A stretch of 64,000 bases of DNA from SG8-41 sp036555615 (GCA_036555615.1 DATBKZ010000034.1:1-64000), one strand, 5' to 3'; numbered from the stretch's first letter, positions 32,433-41,514 are shown. The notes: generated by a model not told the origin, from the letters alone. Translations and numbers: made by a program.

Positions 32433-34052
32433 ATGAAGAATCTGAGTACTCGCGGGCGGGTCGCCGTTGTGGTGGTGCTCTCGGCGGTGCCCGCACTGGC
32501 GCTGATGGTCTACGGGGCGCTCGAGCAGCGCTACCTGGCCGAAAGCCATGCGCGCGAGGAGCTGCGGCGTTACGCGAGGCTTGTGGCCGCGCGCAAAGAG
32601 CAGACCCTGGAGCATGCGCGCCACCTGCTGACCGCGTCCGCTGGCGCGGTGCCGGCGCTGTTGCGCGACCGGCAGGCGTGCCACGAGCACTTCCGTGAGT
32701 TGATGCGGGCTGCCGGGGGTCTCTACCAGTCCCTGGGGCTGTACCGCGCGAGCGGTGACCTCCAATGCAATGCTCGGGCGTGGGACGACGGCGTCAACGT
32801 GAGAGACCGCCCCTATTTCCGGGAGGCAGTGGACAGCGGCAGATTTTCGGTCGGGGGCTATCGGGCAGGCCGTGCCGCGGGCAGGGACGGCATCGATCTC
32901 GGCCTGCCGGTGCACGATGCAGACGGCGAAGTCGTCGCCGTGCAGTTCGCGCGGCTCGATGTCAGGCTGCTCGGCGAGCTTGTCAGCGCGCTGCCCAGGC
33001 CGCCCGGCGCCGTGGTGACGCTGCTCGATCGCGACGGCATCGTCCTGGCGCAGCTCCCGCCTCAGGGCGCGCGCGCGGGAGACAAGCTCTCCGAGCCACG
33101 CCTGAGCCACGCAATGTCCACCGCGGGTAGCGGCGTGCTCGAGACGACCGACGCGGGCGGCGCGCCGCGCGTCTACGTGTTCCAGGGCGTGGCCGAGATC
33201 CCCGACGGCGCTCCGTTGCTGCGCGTCGTGGCCGGTGTCCCTCAAGGCGTGATCTACGCGGAGGCGCGCGCGACGTTCATCAAGACCCTCGGCAGCCTGG
33301 TGGCGGTAACAATGCTGCTCCTGCTTGGCGGATGGTATGGCGCGGAGATCATGGTGCTGCGCAATCTGCGCAAGCTGCTCGACGTGGCGCGCCGCGTCCA
33401 GTCGGGCGATCTGACCGCCCGCACCCGGCTCCCAGGCGGGCGCGAGGAAGTATCGCGCCTGGGAGAGGCCTTCGACCAGATGGCACAGGCGCTACAGGAC
33501 CGCGACGCAGAATTGCAGAGGGCCTTGCGCGAAACCCGGGAGCTGGCGATCACCGATCCGCTTACCGGGCTGCACAACCGGCGCTACCTGTGGGAGCTGC
33601 TGGGACGGGAGCTGCTGAAAGCGCGCCGCAACCGCACGCCCGTCGCCGCCATACTGGCGGACATCGACTATTTCAAGCGCTTCAACGATGCCTGGGGCCA
33701 CGAAGCCGGGGATTTCGTGCTCAAGCGCGTTGCCGACGTCATCCGCGAGCATGTGCGCGGGTCCGACATCGGCTGCCGCTACGGGGGGGAAGAGCTCGCC
33801 GTCGTCCTTCCCGATGCCACGCTCGAGGTCGCGGTGGAACGGGCGGAAAGATTGCGCCGCGGAATCGCGGCTCTCCGGCTCGAGCACGACGGCCAGCCGC
33901 TCGATGCCGTGACGGCTTCTTTCGGCGTCGCGATCTATCCTGCGCACGCACGCGACGCGGAAGCGCTGCTGCGGGCTGCCGACGAGGCGCTGTACGAGGC
34001 GAAGAAGGCGGGACGCAACCGGATCGAGGTGAGCCGGTCCAACTCCGCGTGA
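32433..34052 (+). CDS. Membrane-bound diguanylate cyclase with Cache-type sensor
   Basis: 539 residues. TM1 (about 9-30), a periplasmic dCache-like sensor (GLYQSLGLYRASGDLQCNAR, NVRDRPYFREAVDSGRFSVG), TM2 (about 288-308), a HAMP linker (RKLLDVARRVQSGDLTARTR) and a GGDEF domain beginning ITDPLTGLHNRRYLWELLG. The signature is GGEEL (about residue 451), with DIDYFKRFNDAWGHEAGD upstream, so synthesis of c-di-GMP is expected. No EAL domain. The start codon lies only six bases beyond the REP-like repeat. Confidence 0.94.
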   Translation: MKNLSTRGRVAVVVVLSAVPALALMVYGALEQRYLAESHAREELRRYARLVAARKEQTLEHARHLLTASAGAVPALLRDRQACHEHFRELMRAAGGLYQSLGLYRASGDLQCNARAWDDGVNVRDRPYFREAVDSGRFSVGGYRAGRAAGRDGIDLGLPVHDADGEVVAVQFARLDVRLLGELVSALPRPPGAVVTLLDRDGIVLAQLPPQGARAGDKLSEPRLSHAMSTAGSGVLETTDAGGAPRVYVFQGVAEIPDGAPLLRVVAGVPQGVIYAEARATFIKTLGSLVAVTMLLLLGGWYGAEIMVLRNLRKLLDVARRVQSGDLTARTRLPGGREEVSRLGEAFDQMAQALQDRDAELQRALRETRELAITDPLTGLHNRRYLWELLGRELLKARRNRTPVAAILADIDYFKRFNDAWGHEAGDFVLKRVADVIREHVRGSDIGCRYGGEELAVVLPDATLEVAVERAERLRRGIAALRLEHDGQPLDAVTASFGVAIYPAHARDAEALLRAADEALYEAKKAGRNRIEVSRSNSA

Positions 34053-34190
34053 CGAGCGCTGCTTGCCGCTGCGCCGCGCCGCAAGGGATAATTTGCCCCG
34101 CTCAGCCCTCACCCCCTGCCTGCTCCCGAAGCGCGCGGGGAGTTGCGAGATGGGGATGGTGGCTTGGCCATCCGCATGCAGCTGACGCGG

Positions 34191-34277
34191 GCCGGGATGG
34201 CGGAATTGGTAGACGCACGGGACTCAAAATCCCGCGGTGGCGACACCATGAGAGTTCGATTCTCTCTCCCGGCACCA
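34191..34277 (+). tRNA. tRNA-Leu (anticodon CAA)
   Basis: 87 bases including encoded CCA. The acceptor stem GCCGGGA pairs with TCCCGGC; D-arm GGCGGAATTGGTAGACGC; anticodon stem CGGGA/TCCCG with loop CTCAAAA (CAA at positions 34-36); long variable arm GGTGGCGACACC; T-arm GAGAG-TTCGATT-CTCTC. Type II tRNA reading UUG. It precedes queA by 33 bases and queA modifies other tRNAs, not this one. Confidence 0.96.
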
Positions 34278-34310
34278 CCCCGCCCAGTTCGCGCTTCATA
34301 TAATCCGGGC

Positions 34311-35336
34311 ATGCGCCTGGACGATTTCGATTACGAGCTGCCGCAGGAGCTGATCGCACAATTTCCGCCGGAGAAGCGCGGCGCAAGCCGGCTCCTGCAC
34401 CTCGATGGCCGCACGGGCGCGCTCGCCGACCGGAGCTTCCGCGACATCGTGGAGCTCGTGGCGCCCGAAGATGTCGTCGTGCTGAACGACACGCGCGTCA
34501 TCAAGGCGCGGCTCGCCGGCCGCAAGAAGACCGGCGGGCGGGTCGAGGTGATGGTCGAGCGCATCCTGGGGGACGGCGAGGTCCTGGCGCAGATCGGGGC
34601 GAATCATCCGACGCGGGTGGGAGCGACGCTGGTGCTTGCCGGCGCGGTCGACGCCACCGTGCTGGGTCGCGAGCGCGAGTTCTTCCGGCTGCGCTTCGAG
34701 GATTGCGACGACGTGCTGGCAGTGCTCGACCGCCATGGCGCGGTGCCGCTGCCGATGTACATCACCCGCGCGGCAGGAGAGAGGGACGCGGAACGCTATC
34801 AGACGGTGTATGCAAGCGAGCCCGGTGCGGTCGCGGCGCCCACTGCCGGGCTGCATTTCGACGCGGCGCTGCTGCAGGCGCTGCGGGACCGGGGCGTCAC
34901 CGTCGCTTTTCTCACCCTTCATGTGGGGGCCGGGACTTTCCAGCCGGTCCGCGCCCAGGACCTCGCGCTCCACGAGATGCATGCCGAGTGGTACGGCGTG
35001 CCGCAGGCGACGGTGGATGCCGTGGCGCGCGCGCGCGGCAGGGGCGGGCGCGTGCTCGCCGTGGGTACGACCACCCTGCGCGCGCTCGAGACCGCGGCGG
35101 CCGGCGGCGCGCTGACGAGCGGCCGCGGCGAGACGCGGCTGTTCATCCTTCCCGGCTATCGCTTTCGCGTGGTCGAGCGCCTGCTCACCAACTTTCATCT
35201 GCCACGCTCGACGCTTCTGATGCTGGTGTCGGCATTCGGCGGCATGGATAATGTCCGCCGCGCCTACCGCCACGCGATCGAGAGCCGCTACCGGTTCTAC
35301 AGTTACGGCGACGCGATGCTCCTTGAAAGGCAGTGA
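34311..35336 (+). CDS. queA: S-adenosylmethionine:tRNA ribosyltransferase-isomerase
   Basis: 341 residues from ATG 34311. It makes epoxyqueuosine in tRNA from preQ1 and SAM. DFDYELPQELIAQFPPEKRG, VVVLNDTRVIKARLAGRKKT, TAGLHFDAALLQALRDRGV and THNFHLPRSTLLMLVSAFGG-like (TNFHLPRSTLLMLVSAFGG) motifs are present. Followed by tgt in the standard order. Confidence 0.96.
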   Translation: MRLDDFDYELPQELIAQFPPEKRGASRLLHLDGRTGALADRSFRDIVELVAPEDVVVLNDTRVIKARLAGRKKTGGRVEVMVERILGDGEVLAQIGANHPTRVGATLVLAGAVDATVLGREREFFRLRFEDCDDVLAVLDRHGAVPLPMYITRAAGERDAERYQTVYASEPGAVAAPTAGLHFDAALLQALRDRGVTVAFLTLHVGAGTFQPVRAQDLALHEMHAEWYGVPQATVDAVARARGRGGRVLAVGTTTLRALETAAAGGALTSGRGETRLFILPGYRFRVVERLLTNFHLPRSTLLMLVSAFGGMDNVRRAYRHAIESRYRFYSYGDAMLLERQ

Positions 35337-35392
35337 CGTGTGATGCCGGTCGTGAGCGAAGTCGAACGGAGTGACGAGTGATGGGCAGCGCG
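35337..35392 (+). repeat. Degenerate GTGACGAGTGATG repeat between queA and tgt
   Basis: GTGACGTGTGATG and GTGACGAGTGATG surround CGTGAGCGAAGTCGAACGGA, with GAGTGACGAGTGATG words. Non-coding. Confidence 0.5.
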
Positions 35393-35393
35393 G

Positions 35394-36497
35394 ATGCGAT
35401 TCCGGTTGCTGGCGACTGACGGCGCGGCGCGGCGCGGCGTGCTCGAGCTGGCGCACGGCGCGGTGGACACGCCGGCGTTCATGCCCGTCGGAACCTACGG
35501 CGCGGTCAAGACGCTGAGCCCGCAGGAGTTGAGGGATATCGGGGCGCAGATCGTCCTGGGCAACACGTTCCACCTGTGGCTGCGGCCGGGAACCCAGGTG
35601 ATCGAGGCGCACGGCGGGCTGCACCGCTTCATGGGGTGGGAGGGCCCGATACTCACGGACTCCGGCGGCTACCAGGTCTACAGCCTCGGCGCGCTGAGGA
35701 GCATCACGGAGGAGGGCGTCAGATTCCGCTCGCCGGTCGACGGCACCCCGTGCTTCCTCACGCCCGAAGTGTCGATGCGGATCCAGCGCGCGCTCGCCGC
35801 CGACATCGTCATGGTGTTCGATGATTGCACGCCGTTTCCGGCGGACCACGGGCCGGCGCGCGATTCGATGCGGCTGTCCCTGCGCTGGGCGGCCCGATCG
35901 CGGCGTGCTCACGAGGGCAATCCCAGCGCGCTTTTCGGCATCGTTCAGGGCGGCGTGCACGAAGCGCTCCGCGACGAGTCGCTCGCCGGCTTGAAAGCGA
36001 TCGGCTTTGACGGTTATGCCATTGGGGGATTGTCGGTGGGGGAGCCGAAGCGCGACATGCTGCGGGTGCTCAAGCACACGGCGCCGCAGCTGCCCGCAGA
36101 CCGGCCGCGCTATCTCATGGGCGTCGGCACGCCGCAGGACATCGTGACGGCAGTCATGGCGGGCGTCGATCTCTTCGATTGCGTCCTGCCCACGCGCAAC
36201 GCGCGCAACGGCTGGCTCTACACGCGTCGCGGCGTGGTGAAGCTGAGGAATGCGCGCTATCGTGACGACCTGCGTCCGCCCGACGAGGCGTGCGCGTGCT
36301 ACACGTGCCGTCACTTCACGCGGTCGTACCTGCACCACCTGCAGCGCGTGGACGAGATGCTGGGGGCGCGGCTCAACACGCTGCACAATCTCTTCTATTA
36401 CCAGGAGCTGATGCGCAGCCTGCGCGCCGCGATCGAGCGCGGCACGCTCGCCGATTTCGCGGCGGAAACCGAGCAAGCGCAGGGGAAATCGGTGTAG
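35394..36497 (+). CDS. tgt: tRNA-guanine transglycosylase
   Basis: 367 residues; exchanges guanine 34 for preQ1. PVGTYGAVKTLSPQELRDIG, ILTDSGGYQVYSLGA (catalytic Asp), the GGLSVGEPKRDM stretch and the zinc site CACYTCRHFTRSYLHHLQR (CxCxxC...H) are complete. ATG 35394 lies in a GGATGCGATTCC context. Followed by yajC. Confidence 0.97.
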   Translation: MRFRLLATDGAARRGVLELAHGAVDTPAFMPVGTYGAVKTLSPQELRDIGAQIVLGNTFHLWLRPGTQVIEAHGGLHRFMGWEGPILTDSGGYQVYSLGALRSITEEGVRFRSPVDGTPCFLTPEVSMRIQRALAADIVMVFDDCTPFPADHGPARDSMRLSLRWAARSRRAHEGNPSALFGIVQGGVHEALRDESLAGLKAIGFDGYAIGGLSVGEPKRDMLRVLKHTAPQLPADRPRYLMGVGTPQDIVTAVMAGVDLFDCVLPTRNARNGWLYTRRGVVKLRNARYRDDLRPPDEACACYTCRHFTRSYLHHLQRVDEMLGARLNTLHNLFYYQELMRSLRAAIERGTLADFAAETEQAQGKSV

Positions 36498-36550
36498 AAT
36501 TCGCCATTTTTCCGGGTGCGTCCGCGCCCGACCGGATCACGGAGACGGTA

Positions 36551-36877
36551 ATGTTGATCAATCCAGCCTGGGCCCAGGGCACCGGCGCCCCCGCGGCAGG
36601 CGGCGGCTTCGAGAGCCTGATCCTGATCGTGCTGATGTTCGCGGTGCTCTACTTCCTGATGATCCGTCCGCAGATGAAGCGCGCGAAGGAGCACAAGACG
36701 ATGATCGAGGCCCTGCAGAAGGGTGACGAAGTGGTTGCCGCGGGCGGCATGCTCGGCCGCATCAGCAAGATCAGCGACGGCTATGTGACGCTCGAGATCG
36801 CCGAGAACGTCGAGGTCCAGATCCAGCGGCCGGCGGTGCAGCTGGTGCTCCCGAAGGGGACCATCAAGAGCATCTAG
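36551..36877 (+). CDS. yajC: Preprotein translocase subunit YajC
   Basis: 108 residues with one membrane segment (GFESLILIVLMFAVLYFLMI) and the conserved RPQMKRAKEHKTMIEALQKG, GDEVVAAGGMLGRI block. Accessory factor of SecDF. ATG 36551; a GTAGAAT -10-like sequence is 50 bases before it, without a convincing -35. Confidence 0.96.
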   Translation: MLINPAWAQGTGAPAAGGGFESLILIVLMFAVLYFLMIRPQMKRAKEHKTMIEALQKGDEVVAAGGMLGRISKISDGYVTLEIAENVEVQIQRPAVQLVLPKGTIKSI

Positions 36878-36958
36878 TGAGCGGTGAGCAGTGAGTCGAT
36901 GAATCGGGCTCGTAGGATAGGGGTCTTGTCGACTCGCCGCTCAGCGCTCACCACTCAC
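36877..36958. repeat. Inverted pair of degenerate GTGAGCGGTGAGCAG words
   Basis: Left arm GTGAGCGGTGAGCAGTGAGT (36877-36896) is partly complementary to GACTCGCCGCTCAGCGCTCACC (36931-36952), with about 30 bases between. Non-coding; lies between yajC and secD and can form an RNA hairpin. Confidence 0.5.
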
Positions 36959-36966
36959 GCCGCACC

Positions 36967-38832
36967 ATGAATCGCTACTCCCTTTGGCAATACCTCCTCA
37001 TTGGCGCCGCGCTGGTGGTGGGCTTCCTCTACACGGTGCCCAACTTCTACGGCGAGGTCCCGGCGGTGCAGATCCAGCCGCAGCGGGCAACCCTCAAGTC
37101 CGACAGCGCCCTGATGGGCCGCGTCGAGGACATCCTCAAGAAGGGCGGCATCGCGCCTGCCGGGGTGTTCCTGGACGCGGCGAGCGTCAAGGCGCGCTTC
37201 GCCGACACCGATACCCAGCTGAAGGCCAAGGATCTGTTGCAGGCCCAGCTTGGCGACGATTACGTGGTCGCGCTGAATCTCCTCTCCAACAGCCCGCGCT
37301 GGCTGGCGTCGATCGGCGCGCTGCCGATGTACCTGGGCCTCGATCTGCGCGGTGGGGTGCACTTCCTCCTGCAGGTGGACATGAAGGCGGCGGTCGCCAA
37401 GCGGATGGAGGCGATGTTGAACGACGTCCGCAGCAACCTGCGGGAAAAGCGCATCTCGTACTCGGGCGTGACGCGCGAAGGACAATCGGTCACGGTGCGA
37501 TTTCGCGACCAGTCGGCGCGCGAAAAAGGCCTGGCCGAGATCACGCGGACCCTGCCGGACCTCGACCTCAGGACGGTCGAAGACGGGCGCGAATATCGCA
37601 TCGTTGCCACGCTGAAGCCCGAGGCGCAGAAGCGGACGCAGGACTATTCGCTGCAGCAGAACATCACGACGCTGCGGAATCGCGTCAACGAGCTCGGCGT
37701 CGCGGAGCCGATCATCCAGCAGCAGGGCGCGGACCGCGTGGTCGTGCAGCTGCCGGGTGTGCAGGACACCGCCAAGGCGAAGGACATCCTCGGGCGCACG
37801 GCGACCCTGGAAGTGAGGATGGTCGACGACGAGGCCACCGGCAACCCGGCGGCGATACAGGCGGCGCAGGCGGGGCAGGTTCCCTTCGGAGACGAGTTCT
37901 ACATCGAGCGGGGCGGCTTTCCGATCCTGGTGCGCAAGCAGGTGGTGCTGACGGGCGATCGCATCAATGACGCGCAGCCCGGCTTCGACAACCAGACCGG
38001 CGAGCCGGCGGTGCACATCAATCTCGACGGGACCGGCGCGCGCATCTTCCAGCAGGTCACGCGCGAGAACGTGGGCAAGCGCATGGCCATCCTGCTCTTC
38101 GAGAGGGGCAAGGGAGAGGTGGTCACGGCCCCCGTGATCCGCAGCGAGATCCCGGGCGGCCGCGTCCAGATCAGCGGGCGCATGACGACGCAGGAGGCGC
38201 ACGACGTGGCGCTCCTGCTGCGCGCCGGCGCGCTCGCCGCGCCGATGGAGATCATCGAGGAGCGCACGGTCGGCCCGTCGCTCGGGGCCGAGAACATCCG
38301 CATCGGCTTCCAGTCCACGTGGTACGGTTTCGCCGCTATCGCCGTGTACATGATCGCCTACTACGCGTTGTTCGGCGTGTTCTCGATCGTCGCGCTGGCC
38401 GCCAACGTGCTCTTCCTGGTCGCGCTGCTGTCCATGCTGCAGGCGACGCTGACGCTGCCCGGCATGGCGGGCATTGCGCTGACCATCGGCATGGCGATCG
38501 ACGCCAACGTGCTCATCAACGAGCGCATCCGCGAGGAGCTGCGCAACGGCAACTCGCCGCAGGCGGCGATCCACGCCGGCTACGACCGGGCGTGGGGAAC
38601 GATCCTCGACTCGAATCTCACCACGTTGATCGCCGGGCTCTTCCTGTTCCTGCTCGGCTCCGGGCCGGTGAAGGGTTTCGCTGTGGTGCTGTGCCTGGGG
38701 ATACTCACCTCCCAGTTCAGCGCGGTGATGGTCTCGCGGTCGATGGTCAATCTCTATTACGGCAGCCGCCGGCGGCTCGAAAAGGTCTCGATCGGCCAGG
38801 TCTGGCGCCCGCAGTCGGCGACTAAGGCATGA
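36967..38832 (+). CDS. secD: Protein translocase subunit SecD
   Basis: 621 residues. TM1 (about 8-26), a large periplasmic domain with FLLQVDMKAAVAKRMEAML and the P1 head, then five C-terminal helices with the RND-like TIGMAIDANVLINERIREEL signature. Powers late steps of protein export with the proton gradient. Part of yajC-secD-secF. Confidence 0.97.
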   Translation: MNRYSLWQYLLIGAALVVGFLYTVPNFYGEVPAVQIQPQRATLKSDSALMGRVEDILKKGGIAPAGVFLDAASVKARFADTDTQLKAKDLLQAQLGDDYVVALNLLSNSPRWLASIGALPMYLGLDLRGGVHFLLQVDMKAAVAKRMEAMLNDVRSNLREKRISYSGVTREGQSVTVRFRDQSAREKGLAEITRTLPDLDLRTVEDGREYRIVATLKPEAQKRTQDYSLQQNITTLRNRVNELGVAEPIIQQQGADRVVVQLPGVQDTAKAKDILGRTATLEVRMVDDEATGNPAAIQAAQAGQVPFGDEFYIERGGFPILVRKQVVLTGDRINDAQPGFDNQTGEPAVHINLDGTGARIFQQVTRENVGKRMAILLFERGKGEVVTAPVIRSEIPGGRVQISGRMTTQEAHDVALLLRAGALAAPMEIIEERTVGPSLGAENIRIGFQSTWYGFAAIAVYMIAYYALFGVFSIVALAANVLFLVALLSMLQATLTLPGMAGIALTIGMAIDANVLINERIREELRNGNSPQAAIHAGYDRAWGTILDSNLTTLIAGLFLFLLGSGPVKGFAVVLCLGILTSQFSAVMVSRSMVNLYYGSRRRLEKVSIGQVWRPQSATKA

Positions 38833-38866
38833 AGGCGGAAGGCGCAATGCGCAAGGCGGAAGGAGC
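38829..38866 (+). repeat. Degenerate AAGGCGGAAGG tandem repeat between secD and secF
   Basis: GAAGGCGGAAGGCGCAATGC and GCAAGGCGGAAGGAGCGGGA repeat the same word; it spans the secD stop and the secF ribosome-binding region. Confidence 0.5.
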
Positions 38867-38878
38867 GGGAGCGTAGCC

Positions 38879-39826
38879 ATGGAATGGTTCAGGATCACGC
38901 GCGACATACCGTTCATGCGCCACGCGCTGGTCTTCAACGTGATCTCGCTTGTCACGTTCCTGATCGCGGTGGGCTCGCTCGCCACCCGGGGGCTCAACCT
39001 CGGCGTGGATTTCACCGGCGGCACCGTGATGGAAGTGGCCTACCCGCAGGCGGCCGACCTGGGCAAGATCCGCGAGTCCGTCGCGCGGCTCGGCTTCACC
39101 GAAGCCTCGGTGCAGAATTTCGGAACCTCGCGCGACGTGCTGATCCGGCTGCCGCTCAAGCCGGGGGTAAGCAGCGCCAAGCTCTCGGAGCAGGTCATGC
39201 AGGAGCTGAAAAAGGACGACGCGCGCGTCGAGATGCGCCGCGTCGAGTTCGTCGGGCCGCAGGTGGGGCGCGAGCTGCTCGAGAACGGCGCTCTGGCTCT
39301 GCTGTTCGTGTCGCTGGGGATCGTCGCCTATCTCGCATTCCGATTCGAGTGGAAATTCGGCGTCGCGACGATCATCGCGAATCTCCACGACACCGTGATC
39401 ATCGTCGGCTTCTTCTCGATCTTCCAGTGGGAGTTCTCGCTGCCGGTGCTGGCAGCGGTGCTGGCGATCCTCGGCTACTCGGTGAACGAGTCGGTGGTGG
39501 TGTTCGACCGGGTGCGCGAGGTTTTCCGCAACCGGAAGTTTCGCAGCATGTCGGTGCCGCAGATCATTGATCACGCGATCACGGCGACCATGTCCCGCAC
39601 CATCATCACCCACGGCTCGACCCAGCTCATGGTGTGCTCGATGCTGGTCTTCGGCGGCGAGACGCTGTTCTACTTCTCGCTCGCGCTGACCATCGGCATT
39701 CTCTTCGGCATCTACTCCTCCGTGCTGGTGGCGAGCCCGATCGTGATGTGGCTCGGCGTCTCGCGCGAGGACCTCGCCCGGCCCGAGGTGCAGAAGAAGC
39801 CCGGCGAATCCGGCGCGGTGGTCTAG
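38879..39826 (+). CDS. secF: Protein translocase subunit SecF
   Basis: 315 residues, six membrane helices, with GLNLGVDFTGGTVMEVAYPQ and SVNESVVVFDRVREVFRNRK motifs typical of SecF. Pairs with SecD. No unusual feature. Confidence 0.97.
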   Translation: MEWFRITRDIPFMRHALVFNVISLVTFLIAVGSLATRGLNLGVDFTGGTVMEVAYPQAADLGKIRESVARLGFTEASVQNFGTSRDVLIRLPLKPGVSSAKLSEQVMQELKKDDARVEMRRVEFVGPQVGRELLENGALALLFVSLGIVAYLAFRFEWKFGVATIIANLHDTVIIVGFFSIFQWEFSLPVLAAVLAILGYSVNESVVVFDRVREVFRNRKFRSMSVPQIIDHAITATMSRTIITHGSTQLMVCSMLVFGGETLFYFSLALTIGILFGIYSSVLVASPIVMWLGVSREDLARPEVQKKPGESGAVV

Positions 39827-39837
39827 GCTGCCGGCCC

Positions 39838-40500
39838 GTGGAGCTCCTCGCCGGTTTCGTCGACATCGTTCTCCACCTCGACCGCCACCTGCAGTGGCTG
39901 GTTGCGAATTACGGCCCGTGGATCTACGCGATCCTCTTCGTCATTGTGTTCTGCGAGACCGGGCTGGTGGTGACGCCGTTCCTGCCGGGAGATTCGCTGC
40001 TGTTCGTGGCCGGAACGCTCGCGGCGGCGGGTGACATGTACATCCACAAGCTGTTCGCGGTGCTTGCCGCGGCCTCGTTCCTGGGGGACAACACCAACTA
40101 CTGGATCGGGCGCTATGTCGGTCCACGCGTGTTCACGCGCGCTGGCTCGCGCATCCTCAACCCGGAGCATCTCGCGCGCACGCACCGCTTCTACGCCCGC
40201 TACGGGGCCAAGACCATCTTCTTCGCTCGCTTCGTGCCGATCATCCGCACCTTCGCTCCGTTCGTGGCGGGGCTCGGGCACATGCACTATCCGCGCTTCC
40301 TCTTCTACAGCTTCTCGGGCAGCATCGCCTGGGTCGGCTCGCTCTCCTACGCCGGCTACTACTTCGGCAACGTGCCGGTCGTGAAGCAGAATCTGACGCT
40401 GGTGATCGCCATCATCATCCTGCTCTCGATCACGCCCGGGATCGTTGAGTACCTGCGCCACCGCGCGTCGCACATGCGGCCGAAGGCGCCCCCTCCCTGA
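39838..40500 (+). CDS. DedA-family membrane protein (VTT domain)
   Basis: 220 residues from GTG 39838. The family blocks are PFLPGDSLLFVAGTLAAAGD, LGDNTNYWIGRYVGPRVFTR, FFARFVPIIRTFAPFVAGLG and MHYPRFLFYSFSGSIAWVG. DedA proteins recycle lipid carriers and maintain membrane homeostasis. It follows secF by 11 bases. Confidence 0.9.
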   Translation: MELLAGFVDIVLHLDRHLQWLVANYGPWIYAILFVIVFCETGLVVTPFLPGDSLLFVAGTLAAAGDMYIHKLFAVLAAASFLGDNTNYWIGRYVGPRVFTRAGSRILNPEHLARTHRFYARYGAKTIFFARFVPIIRTFAPFVAGLGHMHYPRFLFYSFSGSIAWVGSLSYAGYYFGNVPVVKQNLTLVIAIIILLSITPGIVEYLRHRASHMRPKAPPP

Positions 40501-40509
40501 CCCGCGACC

Positions 40510-41034
40510 GTGAACCTCTATTTCCGGCTGCTGGTCCTGCTGTTGCGCATGATCGGGCTGCCGCGCACGGCGCCGCTCGAGGAGTCGCGCGTCGGATTCC
40601 GCGTGCTGCCCACCGATTGCGACATCAATCTCCACATGAACAACGGGCGCTACCTCGCGTTCATGGACCTGGGTCGGCTGCACTTCGTCGCCCAGATCGG
40701 CCTCCTGGGGCTGATTCTCCGCAGGCGGTGGGGCGCAGCGCTCGGGGCGGCCGAGATCAACTTCATCCGCCCGCTATCGCCGTTCCAGAAGTTCGAGATC
40801 GTCACCCGACTCGTCACCTGGGACGAGAAGTACGCCTATATGGAGCAGCGCTTCGAGTCGGGCGGAGCGCTGTGCGCGCACGCCTTCGTCAAGGGCCTGT
40901 TTCTGGAAAAGGGCCGGCGGGTCAACCCGCCGGACGTGGCGGCGGCGCTGGGCATCACCGAGGCGCCGCCGCCCATGCCCGAGGAGCTGCGCATCTGGGC
41001 CGAGCTCGGCAACGTCAAGAAGCAGAATGCGTGA
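40510..41034 (+). CDS. Thioesterase-like hotdog-fold protein (THEM6-like)
   Basis: 174 residues from GTG 40510, ten bases after the DedA stop. A membrane-facing N-terminus (LYFRLLVLLLRMIGLP) leads to a hotdog domain: RVGFRVLPTDCDINLHMNNG and RYLAFMDLGRLHFVAQIG carry the conserved Asp/Asn, then AEINFIRPLSPFQKFEIVTR. It resembles acyl-CoA thioesterases of the THEM6/4HBT type. The substrate is unknown. Confidence 0.85.
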   Translation: MNLYFRLLVLLLRMIGLPRTAPLEESRVGFRVLPTDCDINLHMNNGRYLAFMDLGRLHFVAQIGLLGLILRRRWGAALGAAEINFIRPLSPFQKFEIVTRLVTWDEKYAYMEQRFESGGALCAHAFVKGLFLEKGRRVNPPDVAAALGITEAPPPMPEELRIWAELGNVKKQNA

Positions 41035-41055
41035 CTCGTTTCCCGCTTCTCGTTG

Positions 41056-41494
41056 CTAGAACCCATCTCAAAAAATTTCCACGGAGCAGTATGAGCGTGC
41101 ATCCGGGATATACGGCACCGCGCGGGTCCTGTCAGAACGGTCGGGGCCCGCTCCGAGGCTTCCCGCGCATCCGGGCAATTGACTTGGCCATCGCGTTCTC
41201 TGGAGTCATTACCGGTACCGGAAGCCTCGGATCAAACCTCGACCCTTCTGCCACCCGCGCAGCTCAGCACACCCGCGGGCCGGGTGGCAGAGCGGTTGGG
41301 ATCTGGTTCCGGATTTCCGGTACTGGTACTGGGTGTCCAAGGGAGTTGTCCTGATCAATTGACCAGGTGGGCTGGGAAATCCGGAGAAGATCACGACCGC
41401 TCTGACGGGACCCGCCCCGCGGCCTGCGCACTACGCACAGGATGAACAATCGGAGGCGAAGGGCGAACGACCGGGTTATTGAGATAGGTTCTAG
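41056..41494. mobile_element. MITE-like near-palindromic element, 439 bp
   Basis: The left end CTAGAACCCATCTCAAAAAA and the reverse complement of the right end CTAGAACCTATCTCAATAAC match at 17 of 20 positions. Both halves are also related inward: GGGTCCTGTCAGAACGGTCG (41124 on) against the other strand GGGTCCCGTCAGAGCGGTCG, then CAATTGA, TACCGGTACCGGAA against TACCAGTACCGGAA, and CTGCCACCCG (41248 on) meeting CGGGTGGCAG around 41280. The centre is near 41269. No transposase frame. CTAG at both ends fits a YTAR target such as used by IS5-type elements. Class assignment is an inference. Confidence 0.65.
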
Positions 41495-41514
41495 TGCCTG
41501 GCCGGTTCAGATTC

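Noticed and set aside
34198..34277. tRNA-Leu read with anticodon UAA
   Set aside because: The loop CTCAAAA places CAA at positions 34-36, so it reads UUG.
34296..36476. A 726-codon open frame on the minus strand across queA and tgt
   Set aside because: It is antisense to two certain genes, rich in Arg/His/Val, has no recognisable domain and only reflects high GC at third codon positions.
36496..36501. TAGAAT as yajC promoter
   Set aside because: No matching -35 hexamer at proper spacing; yajC is probably read from the tgt transcript.
36955..39024. A 689-codon minus-strand frame opposite secD
   Set aside because: Secondary frame of a well-identified gene, with basic, His-rich composition typical of shadows.
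41179..41445. Short open frames inside the palindromic element as a transposase remnant
   Set aside because: They have no similarity to transposases and cross the symmetry axis of the element.
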